64,000 nucleotides of DNA from Dioscorea cayenensis subsp. rotundata. Its lineage: Eukaryota; Streptophyta; Magnoliopsida; Dioscoreales; Dioscoreaceae. The position numbers and the translations under genes are program-made. Under the pieces are notes generated by a model. That model did no database searches and was not told the DNA's origin. It worked only from the letters and a program-made list of their open reading frames with translations. This document shows positions 24,316-35,773 of the stretch, piece after piece; within the stretch, counting starts at the first letter, position 1, and every line of letters starts with the position of its first letter. The stretch is from positions 25,500,578 through 25,564,577 of the forward strand of contig NC_052477.1 of NCBI RefSeq assembly GCF_009730915.1, written 5' to 3'.

Positions 24316-24646
24316 TGCCACCCAGAGCTTGCTTTAGTGCTACCCTTTCACCATTCCTCTTCTTCGGAAGCTCCACCAACACCGCCCGCCGACAACCCCT
24401 TGTGCCCTAACACCTGAGCATACACTCCACCTCATCCTAAACCACGCCAGCAAAGCGATCACGATCACAAAAAGAGATTGGGAAATTGAAACACATACAT
24501 ACATCGATCTTGGCAAGAGATAGGTAGGTGATGTCCATGTCGGCGGAGACCTTGAGTTCCCCTTCTTCGGATAAGATGGCGGCGGCACCGAAGACGAGAT
24601 CGATAACGGTGGACATCGGCCCAGGGATCCATTTCCCATCGGAGAC
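24316..24646 (-). pseudogene. Acyl-CoA thioesterase (hotdog fold, ACOT13/PaaI-like) remnant
   Basis: 24503-24646 encodes WIPGPMSTVIDLVFGAAAIL...DITYLSLAKID with AG and GT borders. This matches the second half of the hotdog domain of plant acyl-CoA thioesterases (family pattern: HxGA-ATL-DxxGAAA ... V-DISYxSPAKI). The next segment, 24316-24436, begins DEVE, then needs two frame changes to keep reading the expected YAQVLGHKGLS and then VLVELPKKRNGERVAL. The first half of the domain, with the start codon, was not found upstream, where the sequence becomes a GA/CT-rich repeat (24690-24860). The family hydrolyses acyl-CoA thioesters. This copy looks dead unless the indels are assembly errors. Confidence 0.7.
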
Positions 24647-27125
24647 CTGCGGATCATCAAATCATGGATGAGACTCGAGAAAGAGATGAATCGAGAGAGA
24701 GAGAGAGAGAGACAGAGATTGAGAGGTTTGGAGTATAGACGGACGGTGAGGTGCGAGGACTGCTGGAGAGAATGGGAGAAGCTGACTGAGTGAGTAGAGA
24801 GAGACAGACAGACAGAGATTCGCTGGAGAGAACGGGGAATGGGAGAGAGAGGGATAAGTCACAGGTAATTGATTCGCGCGAGAGAATGAGGGAAAGGGAG
24901 GGTCAGCGGTAATTAAAAATAAAAATAAAAAGTGAGGGAGAATTGGTTATAAACCCTCAAAAAATTTTATAATTCCATATTTACCCTCAGATATAATTAC
25001 ATATATATCCCTAAAATATAGATAATTACGGATATCCTCTACTGCTAGATTCGGTAATCCCGATTAATTATGGTTATAACTTAGATTAAGATAAATAAAA
25101 GGTTCAAAAATAATACAACTTACTTTTTCAAGGGATATATATGCACATGGTATAATAGTAATTTTTATATATTATGTTGTTTATTAATGGATAGTCAATC
25201 CACTTTGAACCAGAAGTATATACGATTAACTTATATTCAGGAGTAAATATGCAATTTTAAAATTTTTTAGGGGAACACCACAAAAGTTTCCTTAAAACCT
25301 GAGCAATTGATTTCATTTTTCGAAATTTATAAAAAGAGAAAAAGAAGTGAGAAGCTCTCCGCAGAAGAAGAGCATTTGAAGCTTAATAAATCATGTTAAA
25401 GCAAATCATGTAGGCAAAATCATCACAAAGAAATTAAGTAATAGAAGCTTAATACATATAATACAGTTTTGCTCTCATTCTTCATTTCCAATCATTTTAG
25501 TTCTCCAGGGCTAAAATAACCACAACTATATTAATAATTCACAATATCCATGAAGGAAAAAACAAATCCAAAAGAGTTGCCTAAAAACAACAAGAATGAT
25601 TGGCCTTTGTTTCAGATCAAATAATTCAGTAAAGTATGGGTTTTTCAAACTTAGGTTCCAATTTAGAAACCATTCACTCAAACGCTGCTCTTGATCCCTG
25701 TAATTGAGAATCAGGCCAAATAGGATATAACGGGTTCTTGAAAGCAACATAGGGGGTTGTTTGGATTGGTTTTTGAAAAAGGTTAGAAAGTGTTTTTATA
25801 AGCTAAGCCTTTTGGTAAATTTCACGTTTTGTATTAAGCTTTTTCATAGAAGAAGGTTCGATAGCTGACATCTTCGTAAAAAGTAGCCCATATGTAGTGC
25901 TTTTTGGAGACTTTTTAAACTCATTTTGGAATTATTAAATTACTAGGTTACTCATATCAAATACGACTACGCTTTTATATTTTTGTTTTTCCAATAATAA
26001 TAATTGTACTTTATAATTATAATTATAATCATAATACATAGAGCCGGCTCATGCCTAGGGCCCCACAATTTTTTGAGCTCCCTCATATAGAATTTTTTAA
26101 AATTATATTTAAAATGTTTTATCTACTATATATCCTAACCTCATTTTCACTATTATCTTAACCATAAAATTATTGTTTTTAAAAATTTTAATAAATCATA
26201 TCATATTAGATTTTTAATGATAAATAATTGTTTAGAGCCCCCATGTTTTTAAAAATATATTTAAAATTTTCATCTTTATCATTATCATATCTACATAATT
26301 ATAATTTTGTGAATCTTAACATTTTAGTTTCAAATATAAATTTTTGGGACTCATTATCATATCCATATAATTATATTTATAAACTCTTTTAGAACCTTAA
26401 CTATCCCAAAACTATAAAGATTATATTAATATTAATAAATTTTAGGACTCACAATTTTATAGAGCCACACAATTTTTTTTTAAAATAAAATTTTCATTTA
26501 CTATTATCTATTCACATAAATATAATCTTGAAAATTTAATATTTTTAAACCATAAAATTAATTAATTTTCATTTACTATAATAAATTTAGTTTTTATGAT
26601 ATTGAATAATGAACTCAGCTTGTTAGAATCATTGTAATTTTAACTTTATGATTGTAACATTGGAATGACTCAGGAAGCTTCCCTAGCATTCTACTAAAAG
26701 ACATACCTCTAGCGAGTCTATAAAATATATATCGGCTCAGGCTAAACATGCCTTTTTCACACTATCATTCCTCATTTAGTGACAAATTTCCTATGTGCTA
26801 GTATTTCAATCTCAATCAACATCTCTTTCTCATTAGTAAAGTGATATTGTGTATAAGTGTAGTGAGATATGGTTTCAATTTTATTTTTGACATTTTAGTA
26901 ATTTAAATAGCATTGTTTCTTATTTTACTACAATAAGTAGTTGATTGATTTTTATTTTATTTTCTCATAGTGGTTGTGGAAACGTGCAATGAACAAAATC
27001 CTCACACTAGTGACAATATTGAGAGTTCTTCACTTTTCTAGATGAAAAGAATGAAGAAAACTACATTTTCATATGGAAAACGAGAGTGTCAAATATGGTA
27101 GAATATCTTCACAAGTAGAATTTTC
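24647..27125. other. AT-rich intergenic DNA with transposon-like debris
   Basis: 24690-24860 is GA/CT microsatellite-rich. 24900-25990 holds nothing recognisable; 25750-25930 has a start resembling a hAT or Harbinger MITE end (gttgtttggattgg) without a found partner. 26040-26480 contains several diverged copies of a phrase like 'agagccccacaattttt', such as is found upstream of plant hAT transposase genes, and may belong to the hAT relic that follows. Confidence 0.4.
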
Positions 27126-27830
27126 AGATTTATATGATCGCGAAAATTGGAAAAATGTCAATTCTAACTTAAGAGATTTAATTGTTGAATGAGGACCTAT
27201 TAGGGATAGCAACTAGCAATTTACGATTTTCTGAAAGATGAGTAAACGTCGCTACATTACACTCAGGAAAAGGGTGCTACTTAAATGGAGAAAATCATGA
27301 CAGAAAATGGCTTGTTTATTCAAAGAAATTAGACAAAAGTGATTTGCGCATACATTGCAAATTGTTTTCAAATTCACATACTAGAAGTTCTCAGAATTAC
27401 TTAATGATGGGGTGTAATGATTGGAAAATCTTAGCGCCAAACTCACAGCAACAGTGAAACATCTAATGAACATATTATTAATATGATTGCTTAGATAGAA
27501 ATTGGAGAGTAACGATTACAAAAAGGAAAAAGCAATTGATATTGTAAAATCAAATCAACAAAAGAAAAGACTGTGAGAAATGTGTTGTCGAGGAATTATT
27601 GTTGTTGTCAAAGCTTCTAGCATAATATGGCATCTGGTGGGTCAAATGATTTATGACAAAAGATAACATCGAATGAATCTTATTGAAACGATTGAGGAAT
27701 TTGATCGATGAATGCAAAGATATTGCATACACGATTCAATTTGGTGAAATACACATGATTACATATCTTGTGCCATAAATTCTCTAAATTGATTGATTTA
27801 TTATCAAATGAAATAGTACCCGACAATTGT
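27126..27830 (+). pseudogene. hAT-family transposase relic (TTF-type zinc finger subgroup)
   Basis: Read in shifting frames on the plus strand: DLYDRENWKN...LRDLIVE-stop-GPIRDSN, then KWLVYSKKLDKSDLRIHCKLF, then NDWKILAPNSQQQ, an LLRNYC-like piece and finally LIETIEEFD and FGEIHM. This order matches the N-terminal TTF-type zinc finger and the following region of plant hAT transposases (family landmarks: GPIRD, RKWLVYSK, CFCCKLF, LIEMIAEFD, GEIHNHYL). Several in-frame stops and frameshifts are present, and the zinc ligands of CFCCKLF are mostly lost. The C-terminal dimerisation domain would fall near or in the N gap. Inactive. Confidence 0.75.
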
Positions 27831-28007
27831 GAATAAAATCAAGCAAAGCAAAATATTTTTGTCACAAGTACTTGATTGTACTCCTAATGTAAGTCAGCAA
27901 GAACAATGTAAATGTCTCATCATTGTAACTATGTGGCTATGTTTTCACGGTTTTTAGTGAAAATAGAAAGAGACATTTCTAAGTAGAATAAAAAGTGGAA
28001 GATACAT

Positions 28008-29007
28008 NNNNNNNNNNNNNNNNNNNNNNNNNNNNNNNNNNNNNNNNNNNNNNNNNNNNNNNNNNNNNNNNNNNNNNNNNNNNNNNNNNNNNNNNNNNNN
28101 NNNNNNNNNNNNNNNNNNNNNNNNNNNNNNNNNNNNNNNNNNNNNNNNNNNNNNNNNNNNNNNNNNNNNNNNNNNNNNNNNNNNNNNNNNNNNNNNNNNN
28201 NNNNNNNNNNNNNNNNNNNNNNNNNNNNNNNNNNNNNNNNNNNNNNNNNNNNNNNNNNNNNNNNNNNNNNNNNNNNNNNNNNNNNNNNNNNNNNNNNNNN
28301 NNNNNNNNNNNNNNNNNNNNNNNNNNNNNNNNNNNNNNNNNNNNNNNNNNNNNNNNNNNNNNNNNNNNNNNNNNNNNNNNNNNNNNNNNNNNNNNNNNNN
28401 NNNNNNNNNNNNNNNNNNNNNNNNNNNNNNNNNNNNNNNNNNNNNNNNNNNNNNNNNNNNNNNNNNNNNNNNNNNNNNNNNNNNNNNNNNNNNNNNNNNN
28501 NNNNNNNNNNNNNNNNNNNNNNNNNNNNNNNNNNNNNNNNNNNNNNNNNNNNNNNNNNNNNNNNNNNNNNNNNNNNNNNNNNNNNNNNNNNNNNNNNNNN
28601 NNNNNNNNNNNNNNNNNNNNNNNNNNNNNNNNNNNNNNNNNNNNNNNNNNNNNNNNNNNNNNNNNNNNNNNNNNNNNNNNNNNNNNNNNNNNNNNNNNNN
28701 NNNNNNNNNNNNNNNNNNNNNNNNNNNNNNNNNNNNNNNNNNNNNNNNNNNNNNNNNNNNNNNNNNNNNNNNNNNNNNNNNNNNNNNNNNNNNNNNNNNN
28801 NNNNNNNNNNNNNNNNNNNNNNNNNNNNNNNNNNNNNNNNNNNNNNNNNNNNNNNNNNNNNNNNNNNNNNNNNNNNNNNNNNNNNNNNNNNNNNNNNNNN
28901 NNNNNNNNNNNNNNNNNNNNNNNNNNNNNNNNNNNNNNNNNNNNNNNNNNNNNNNNNNNNNNNNNNNNNNNNNNNNNNNNNNNNNNNNNNNNNNNNNNNN
29001 NNNNNNN
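28008..29007. other. Assembly gap of 1000 N
   Basis: Exactly 1000 undetermined bases. The round number suggests a placeholder rather than a measured size. A TA-repeat follows immediately (29020-29046), which may be why the assembly broke here. Open frames that cross it are artefacts. Confidence 0.98.
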
Positions 29008-29188
29008 AAAACCATTATTTAATATATATATATATATATATATATATTTTTATATATTCCCGTTTTCAAACGCACCGCATCTTTGTTTTTTCAAAAAGTT
29101 TTTAGATTTAGGGTTTTGCTTAAGCTTCAGAGTTGGTGGAGGAGAAGAAGCCGAAGGGAGAGAGAGATCTCTAGAGTAAGAAGGATCA

Positions 29189-29942
29189 ATGGCAGCGGAG
29201 GAAGAGGCACTGTGAAGGAGCCCTTGGATCTAATCCGTCTCAGTCTCGACGAACGCATATATGTCAAGCTTCGTTCCGATCGTGAACTCCGCGGCAAGCT
29301 CCATGTAATCCATATATCCATCTTGGCTTCTTCTTGATTCCCACAAACCCTTATCATGTGATTTTAGTACTTTTTCTTTTTCTTTTTCTCCCTCTGATTT
29401 CTTGATCAAATTGTCCTCTTTTTTTTTTTTCGCATTAACCCTTATTTACAATAGCAGTATTTTTGGCTCATTTATTTCAATTTTTTTTAAAATTTATCTA
29501 ATGTTTTTTTAATGGTTTTTAGGCTTATGATCAGCATTTGAATATGATTCTTGGGGATGTTGAAGAAATAATCACAACTGTTGAAATTGATGATGAAACT
29601 TATGAAGAGATTGTTCGGGTTAGTGATTTTAACTTCCATTTAATAATTTTCTCTATCAATAAACTATTGCTCATATGCATATGACTTTTTTTCTCCACTG
29701 CTCAATGTTCCAAATTTTGCATGTTTTTATGTTCATTAACATTGTACTTGAATGATATAATAATTCAGTGTAACTAACATAAACTAGCTTTAATTTGTGT
29801 TTAATATTGCAAGAGTTTTTTTTTTTGGTGTATAATGCTGTTGCCACTGCCAATTTTGCAGACAACAAGGCGAACAGTACCTTTTCTTTTTGTCAGAGGA
29901 GATGGTGTCATATTGGTTTCTCCTCCATTGAGGACAGCCTGA
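29189..29942 (+). CDS. LSM3: U6 snRNA-associated Sm-like protein LSm3, start codon out of frame
   Basis: LSm3 is one subunit of the LSm1-7 ring (cytoplasmic mRNA decapping) and the LSm2-8 ring (nuclear U6 snRNA). Exons 29189-29304, 29523-29618 and 29862-29942 with GT-AG borders encode [20 protein letters not shown]... (Sm1), then [17 protein letters not shown]..., then [17 protein letters not shown] and the stop, nearly identical to plant LSm3 throughout. The expected start, ATG at 29189 (MAAEEEA...), is one base short of the frame of the rest: exon 1 is 116 nt where 117 is needed, and the ATG frame stops at 29213. No in-frame ATG lies between the upstream stop and the Sm domain; the upstream open frame begins with TTG at 29083. 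A single-base deletion near 29209, real or an assembly error, is the simplest explanation. Confidence 0.9.
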
Positions 29943-30295
29943 TAGTCTCTGTAAGTTAGCATTGGCAGGCCAATTCCTACAGTTTGCTTGTCTGCTTTCA
30001 TTTGTAGCTAACTGTAATGTATTAGTACCAGTGTTTGTTTAGGTAAATTTATGTTTCCTATAGCTACTTGAATACAATGGACTTTGAAATGACTTGCAAG
30101 AATACTAGTTCCACAAAGTGAGGGTTCATAGAGCAAAACTAAGCATATTTTGTGTTTTGTTGTTATTATAGTATCGAATTAAATACAATCATTTGATGAA
30201 CAAGATTGACATGGCGATAACTAAGTTATTAGTCCATAGTTTACAAGTTACTAACAATCCTTATTCAGTCACACCTTTTTCCTCTGTTTTAAATC

Positions 30296-33200
30296 TTAAA
30301 TTGCAGACCAGTAATTTGTTTGAGAAAGTGCTAAATCAAATGATGTTAAGGAATGCGGGACAATCACAACATCCATATTTGTTCCTGCATTTTGGAGCAT
30401 ATTTTGAAGGGGCGCCACCTACAGTATACAAGCAAAATAAAAATAATGTAACTATGATCTTTTTAGAAAATGAAGTAACAATATTATGGCTATGTAATAT
30501 GACAGGAAATATTTGGGTATAAATGAAATGAGAGTTTGGATGTTATGTTAACAGTGCATGGAATCATGCAGATTTAATTTTTCCATGTCAGTAAAGTAAA
30601 AAAAAAAAAAAAAGGTATATTGCACACCTTGTTTGGTTCCTTGAAAGAATTCTCATCCATCAAATTCTTGGAAGTAAGAACAGTAGTTGTTGATCTGGAT
30701 GAGTTGACAACATTTTGTAGACCAGAAACAGCGATCTTGAGATTCACATTATCACCCCCAAAATTGGCAATCTGAATAAATAAAATTCCAAGTTGACTTG
30801 ACTTGCACAAGCATTATGATAAAGCTAAGATTTTTAGATAAAGTAGATGCGAAGGCCAAGTTATGTAATTAGAAAACCTTTATTTTCAGGTAGCTGCTAG
30901 TGTCTTCTGTACTCTGCCAAGTGATTGCAGAAGCAATCAAGTTTGAGGAGCTTGTTTTAAGCGTGGTAGGATGCAGAATTGCACCACTTGATTCCTTAAA
31001 GAAATGCTGCATCCAGTAAGTAGGGGTTCCATATTCTTGCCATGAGTTGAATACAATAGCATCTGGGCTCCACCTTTATTTGGAAAATCTTCTATTAGAT
31101 TTGTATGATATTAGTAGCCTCTATGTGAGTGATGGTGTTGATTTTAAATTCCAATAGTCACAAGGCATTGAATTGGTGCTCATATGGAATGCAATGGCAT
31201 CGTACCACAGAAATTCAATGTTTGAATGTTATAACAAATTTTAAAGTCCAGTATAACTGCTACATTCAAGTTGCTAAAGCAGTGTTAAATATAAATCATT
31301 TACCTGCGATCATTGCCGTTGACAAAAAGTGGTGCATTGCTTGCCATTTCAACCACATCACTGCATAGTAAGAAGCTCATGAGTCACTATAGTTCATATC
31401 AGAAAACAGGTACCATCTATCAATAATAAAATAGTGAAGACTAGTCTTAGAGGAATATTCATATTATGGCCAAGTTAAGGTGGAGCTTAATATCAGGGTC
31501 AATGTTGCTGATTGTAGGTTTTGTTTTTGTTAAATGTGGACAGCATTGACAAGTTTCCTGCAAAGCATGCTCTGAAAATGATGTTATATTCTAGAACTAT
31601 GAGAAAGCCAAGAAGGGGTTATGGAAAAGCCTGCCTGTTTATTTCTAATCCAATGAGGAAGCCGGCTTGTGCTAATGCAGAGAAAAGGTTTCCCTTGCCC
31701 ACATTGCTTCCGGTGGCCGCATATTCACTCACAAATGCCTAGAAAAGTAAGCATGATTTGTGTTTTAAAATAGTTTTTCATCATAAACAAGGACATGATG
31801 AGCAGGATTAATTATTATCTTTGCTGCTGCAAACTCGACCTATTAATATGTGAATGGCATCAAACCTTAGGGCCTGTTGAAGACCGTGATGTGCGATCGA
31901 ACTGATGGGCTCTTGTGAACATGTCATTACCTGAAGTATAAAGCTATCCATGAAAATCATTGTTAGCCAAATACACAGTTGGAATAATGTTAACGAAGTC
32001 TCAGAAGAGCATGTTTGTACATGAAAATCATAGAGATCGGCAGGATGATCTAACTTGCCAGCAGAACCATCACAATTGGAAACAAGTTGAATGTCTGGAT
32101 ATGCAGCTTTTATGGCATAGTAGAATTTGAGGTAGTTCCCTATCAAAAACATTGCCATGGAATGCATTAGATTGATCTGAGTTTTTCCTGACTATTTATT
32201 GATGTCTTGGTGAAAAAAAAATCATGCGGTTCAGCAATTCTTTGCTAGTCATGAACTTATGATTTGAACAGGATATTGTAGCATACATGAGTTCTTCAGC
32301 AGTGCATATTTTAAACTATTTGATTAGGAGTCACCTCGATAATTTTTCTTCCAACAATCTTGATTCCCTAGTGCAACATATTTCAATTCAAAGGGTTCAG
32401 GATGTCCCATTGATGCTCTAACAGAGCCCCACTTAGAGTCAGGGTCACCTCTAGCAAATTCGATGCTGTCAAGTGCATCCTGTAGAAAAAAAGGTTTATG
32501 ACAGCAAACCAGGTGATATTAGTTCATAGAAGTATATAACTTGTAATTGCTCAATAGAAGAGTTTAACCATACCTGAACAAATGCTGGGATAGTAGAAGT
32601 ATCAACTTGATCGTTATGGCTGATTCCTGAAATATAAAATGGTCAAGTGTAAGAGATCCACTTTAGGCATACAATCAGCTAATTTCCTGAGCTGATAAAG
32701 ATTACCATTATTAATTACCCATACTGGAGATGCACCGAGGTCTCGGCAAGCTGCAATTAGAAAAATAGTTATAAGTGCCCTAGCTGCTTTACTCTGAAGC
32801 TTAGAATCAAGTAAAACCATAAAATACATACTTGAAGAAACTCATAATAGCCGAGACCATCATCAGTCCAGTACTTCCAAACATCGCCAAAATGGCCGGG
32901 CCTTTCTTCCCATGGACCAACAGTTTCTCTCCATCGAAATGCATTCCTTAGCCATTCGCCTTCAACATAAGAACCACCTAGAGCAATAGAAGTAGATGAA
33001 TAAACATTAGACGAACAAATAAACCATTTATATGGTCACTTCCTGATCAATAAGCGTCATATATTTAATATCGTGCTATTCCTAAATTTATAAGCACAAG
33101 CAGTGGCTGCAAGAAAATAATTATAAACCTGGAAATCTAATGAACCTAGGTTTAAGGTCTGCTAGCATGGAAACAAGGCCTGCCCGAAAACCATGCCCCT

Positions 33201-34687
33201 GAAGGAAAAAGAAAATTAATTATCAATCTAGAGATGACAAATATTAAACCATCTGAACATCCGAATCAAATTTATCCTAATAATGAGAAAATGACGTACA
33301 GAGTGTACTTCTTATACTAGTAATGAGTAAAGATATGCTTTGAAGTTCTTACACAAAGAGTCAAGGATTCAAAGATGGTACTTCAATGAAGTCCTTGATC
33401 AAACACATGGATGAAATTATTGTTCAAACTTTAAATTCTAAATTTTACCTTGTACGTATCTAATGGCATGAGTGATACTTGATCTAACCATATGATGCCT
33501 TTTTGTGCAGTTATAATCTGAAGTCTTGAATTAACATTTGTTCCTTCGGCTTCCAGCAGGAGTTCTACTTTTGTCCAATTTGCCATGTCCAAAGCAGCAG
33601 TCCTGCAGAACTAATTAAAATCAGATTTCTCCAATTTCATCTGAGAATTTTTCAAATTGTTATATTGAATGAAAGAGACCCACACAATGTTAGCTGTAGC
33701 CAGGTTTTGCAATCCATCTGAACTTGTAAGTGAAACTGATAAGTTCACTGCATCCATTGATCTAACATACATTGTCAATTTATATGTTTTCCCTTGTTCT
33801 ATATTCTGCAATATTGAACAGAAATGTATGCAGCAAATTGATGATGAAATTCAGATGGTTTCTCATTATAAAATTATGAGTTCATACCATGCCCCAATAA
33901 CCCTGGGTTATATATACCAGCACCACTAGTTGGACAAGTTATCGATCCACCGATATCACACAGGACTTCCATTCGAAGAGAGCGACCTTATTCTGACTGA
34001 AACAAGAAGTACGATCGGGTTCCGACAATTATGTTTGTTTTCATTCCCTATTATCGACCAAGGATCAATGTTTGATGGAGTGGTCGATCCCCCAGCTTCA
34101 AAACCTTTAAATGCAGAAATATAGACAATGTTTAGCTACTACTTACATGAATTTGTCAACCTGCAATTAAATTCCTAAAAATTTACTCAAAAGAAACTTA
34201 TACAGTGAAATACAAAAACACAAGACAGCCCCTGTATTCAAACCAAGGATTATGATTGATGATATTAAATTTTTGGCATTGAACTCACCTCTGTTGCTTA
34301 CAAGCTCTGCCCATAGACCACCAGCTCCTGCATGATTGATCTCCTATACAACAATATCACAAGACATTACCTTTGTTCATTCTTTAGAAGGAATAGACAA
34401 ACACAAATAAAACCTATAAAAAAAAAATGCAATTCCATTGCTATGGAACATAATTCTTGAAAGGATTATAGTATCAATACATTCATAACAATCTGTAGAA
34501 AGACAAATACAAGTATAAAATTCACCTCGAAAAAGATCCCGAACATCGTATCGGGTATTTTCCGAGATGTCGGTGAACCATCTACAATAAGTGTAGCAGC
34601 CTGATTTGCTTTCAACCAATTTGCTGAGCAATAACATGATGAAAAACAGAGCATGAAAATGGCACAAAACAAGGCATTAATCCTCAT
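30296..34687 (-). pseudogene. ASD1: Alpha-L-arabinofuranosidase, GH51 (ASD1-like), 17 exons, two broken and acid/base residue changed
   Basis: Family enzymes release arabinose from cell-wall arabinoxylan, arabinan and arabinogalactan and are secreted to the apoplast. Exons on the minus strand: 34526-34687, 34289-34343, 33888-34104, 33684-33805, 33449-33602, 33129-33198, 32832-32977, 32706-32750, 32574-32626, 32335-32479, 32021-32139, 31866-31943, 31635-31738, 31304-31360, 30878-31073, 30628-30771 and 30296-30418, about 663 codons as in the family. The ATG at 34687 starts a clear signal peptide (MRINALFCAIFMLCFSS). Landmarks: KPRFIRFPGG, the nucleophile motif FVSEYAATG (exon 13), APLFVNGNDRRW. 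The acid/base motif, normally GNE, reads YVALGNQDC here (CAA for GAA). Exon 3 is 217 nt where the flanking phases need 2 mod 3, with further internal shifts; exon 8 is 45 nt where 46 is needed. The other 15 exons have perfect phases. The intron after exon 13 starts with GC, not GT. Confidence 0.85.
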
Positions 34688-35317
34688 TGTTCTTCCCCTG
34701 CATACATTCACTTCCAAGAATCTACAAATGCAAGTTTATATACAATCAATTCAATGCAAATTGTTTGTAGATTAACGTAAGCAAATGGCAATCCATGGAA
34801 AAAATAAATAAATTCAGAACTGAAACCAATACCTTTAATTGCAATAGAAATAAAAAAGTGCTACCTTTTTATCAACTGAATATTAAAAATTCACAATAAA
34901 AGAAGAGAAGTTTTGCAGATTTGGATCAAGAAAAGAGATGGATTAAAGAAGGCAAAACATGGTTACTTAGAAGGAATGTGTGCTAAAAAGATCATCCAAA
35001 CTTCATGAACTGGGTGATGTTGACCAATGCTTGCCTTTTTGAGATATGAACCGTTCTGATCATGATCAAATGGTTGAGATTTTGTGGAGATGAGGTCTCT
35101 CATCTGTAGTTGGTCGTGGCTTGCAAGGATTGTGGAGTGTGGGGACCCACTTTTGTGTTTATCCAGAGTGGCCGTAGCAGAAGAAACTTCTTTGCAAGTT
35201 GAAATTTGTAAAGCACTTTTTATGGTTGAGATAAAAAAGTACATAGGCAACAAACAGGGAAACCAAGAATTAAATATTGCAACCGTATGGACTATGGAGA
35301 AAAGGATAATTTTTTTA

Positions 35318-35348
<31 letters not shown>

Positions 35349-35768
35349 GAGAAAATTGGAGAAAGGATTTGGAGAAGTTAGCATTTGAAGGAGTGGAGAT
35401 AAAAATTGGGGTTTTTCTTACATTTAAATAGTTTTTAAGTTTTTAAATGTATGTTTGCGTATACTTTTAAAAAATTTAACTTTACATATATTAAACTAAA
35501 TAACTATCAGCATTTTTGTTCACATTTATAGCATATATATGATTATACTGAAAATAAATTATATATGCTATAGATGTGCATAATAATAACCATAGTTTTT
35601 TTATATTTATTTTCACAGCTGCTAGCATTTAGATCTTTTATTCTATTTTTTTTTTCTCTCCTAGTAAGTTATGGAACAGTATGTAGTTGCTTTTTTGTCT
35701 GTTTTTAATCACAACATTAATTTTTTTTTACTAAGTGAATAAATTACTACGAGTCATGGACGTAAGAG
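34688..35768. other. 5' flank of the GH51 gene
   Basis: Probable promoter and leader of the arabinofuranosidase gene. A TTA trinucleotide tract lies at about 35319-35349. The frame 35084-35431 on the plus strand runs through that tract and has no recognisable domain. 35440-35768 is AT-rich. Confidence 0.45.
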
Positions 35769-35773
35769 GTATA

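Noticed and set aside
27954-29179. Long open frames spanning the N block on both strands
   Set aside because: They consist almost entirely of undetermined bases; no stop can occur in N, so they are artefacts.
34688-34717. Ten-residue extension of the GH51 protein
   Set aside because: It would start at TTG; the ATG at 34687 directly starts a normal signal peptide.
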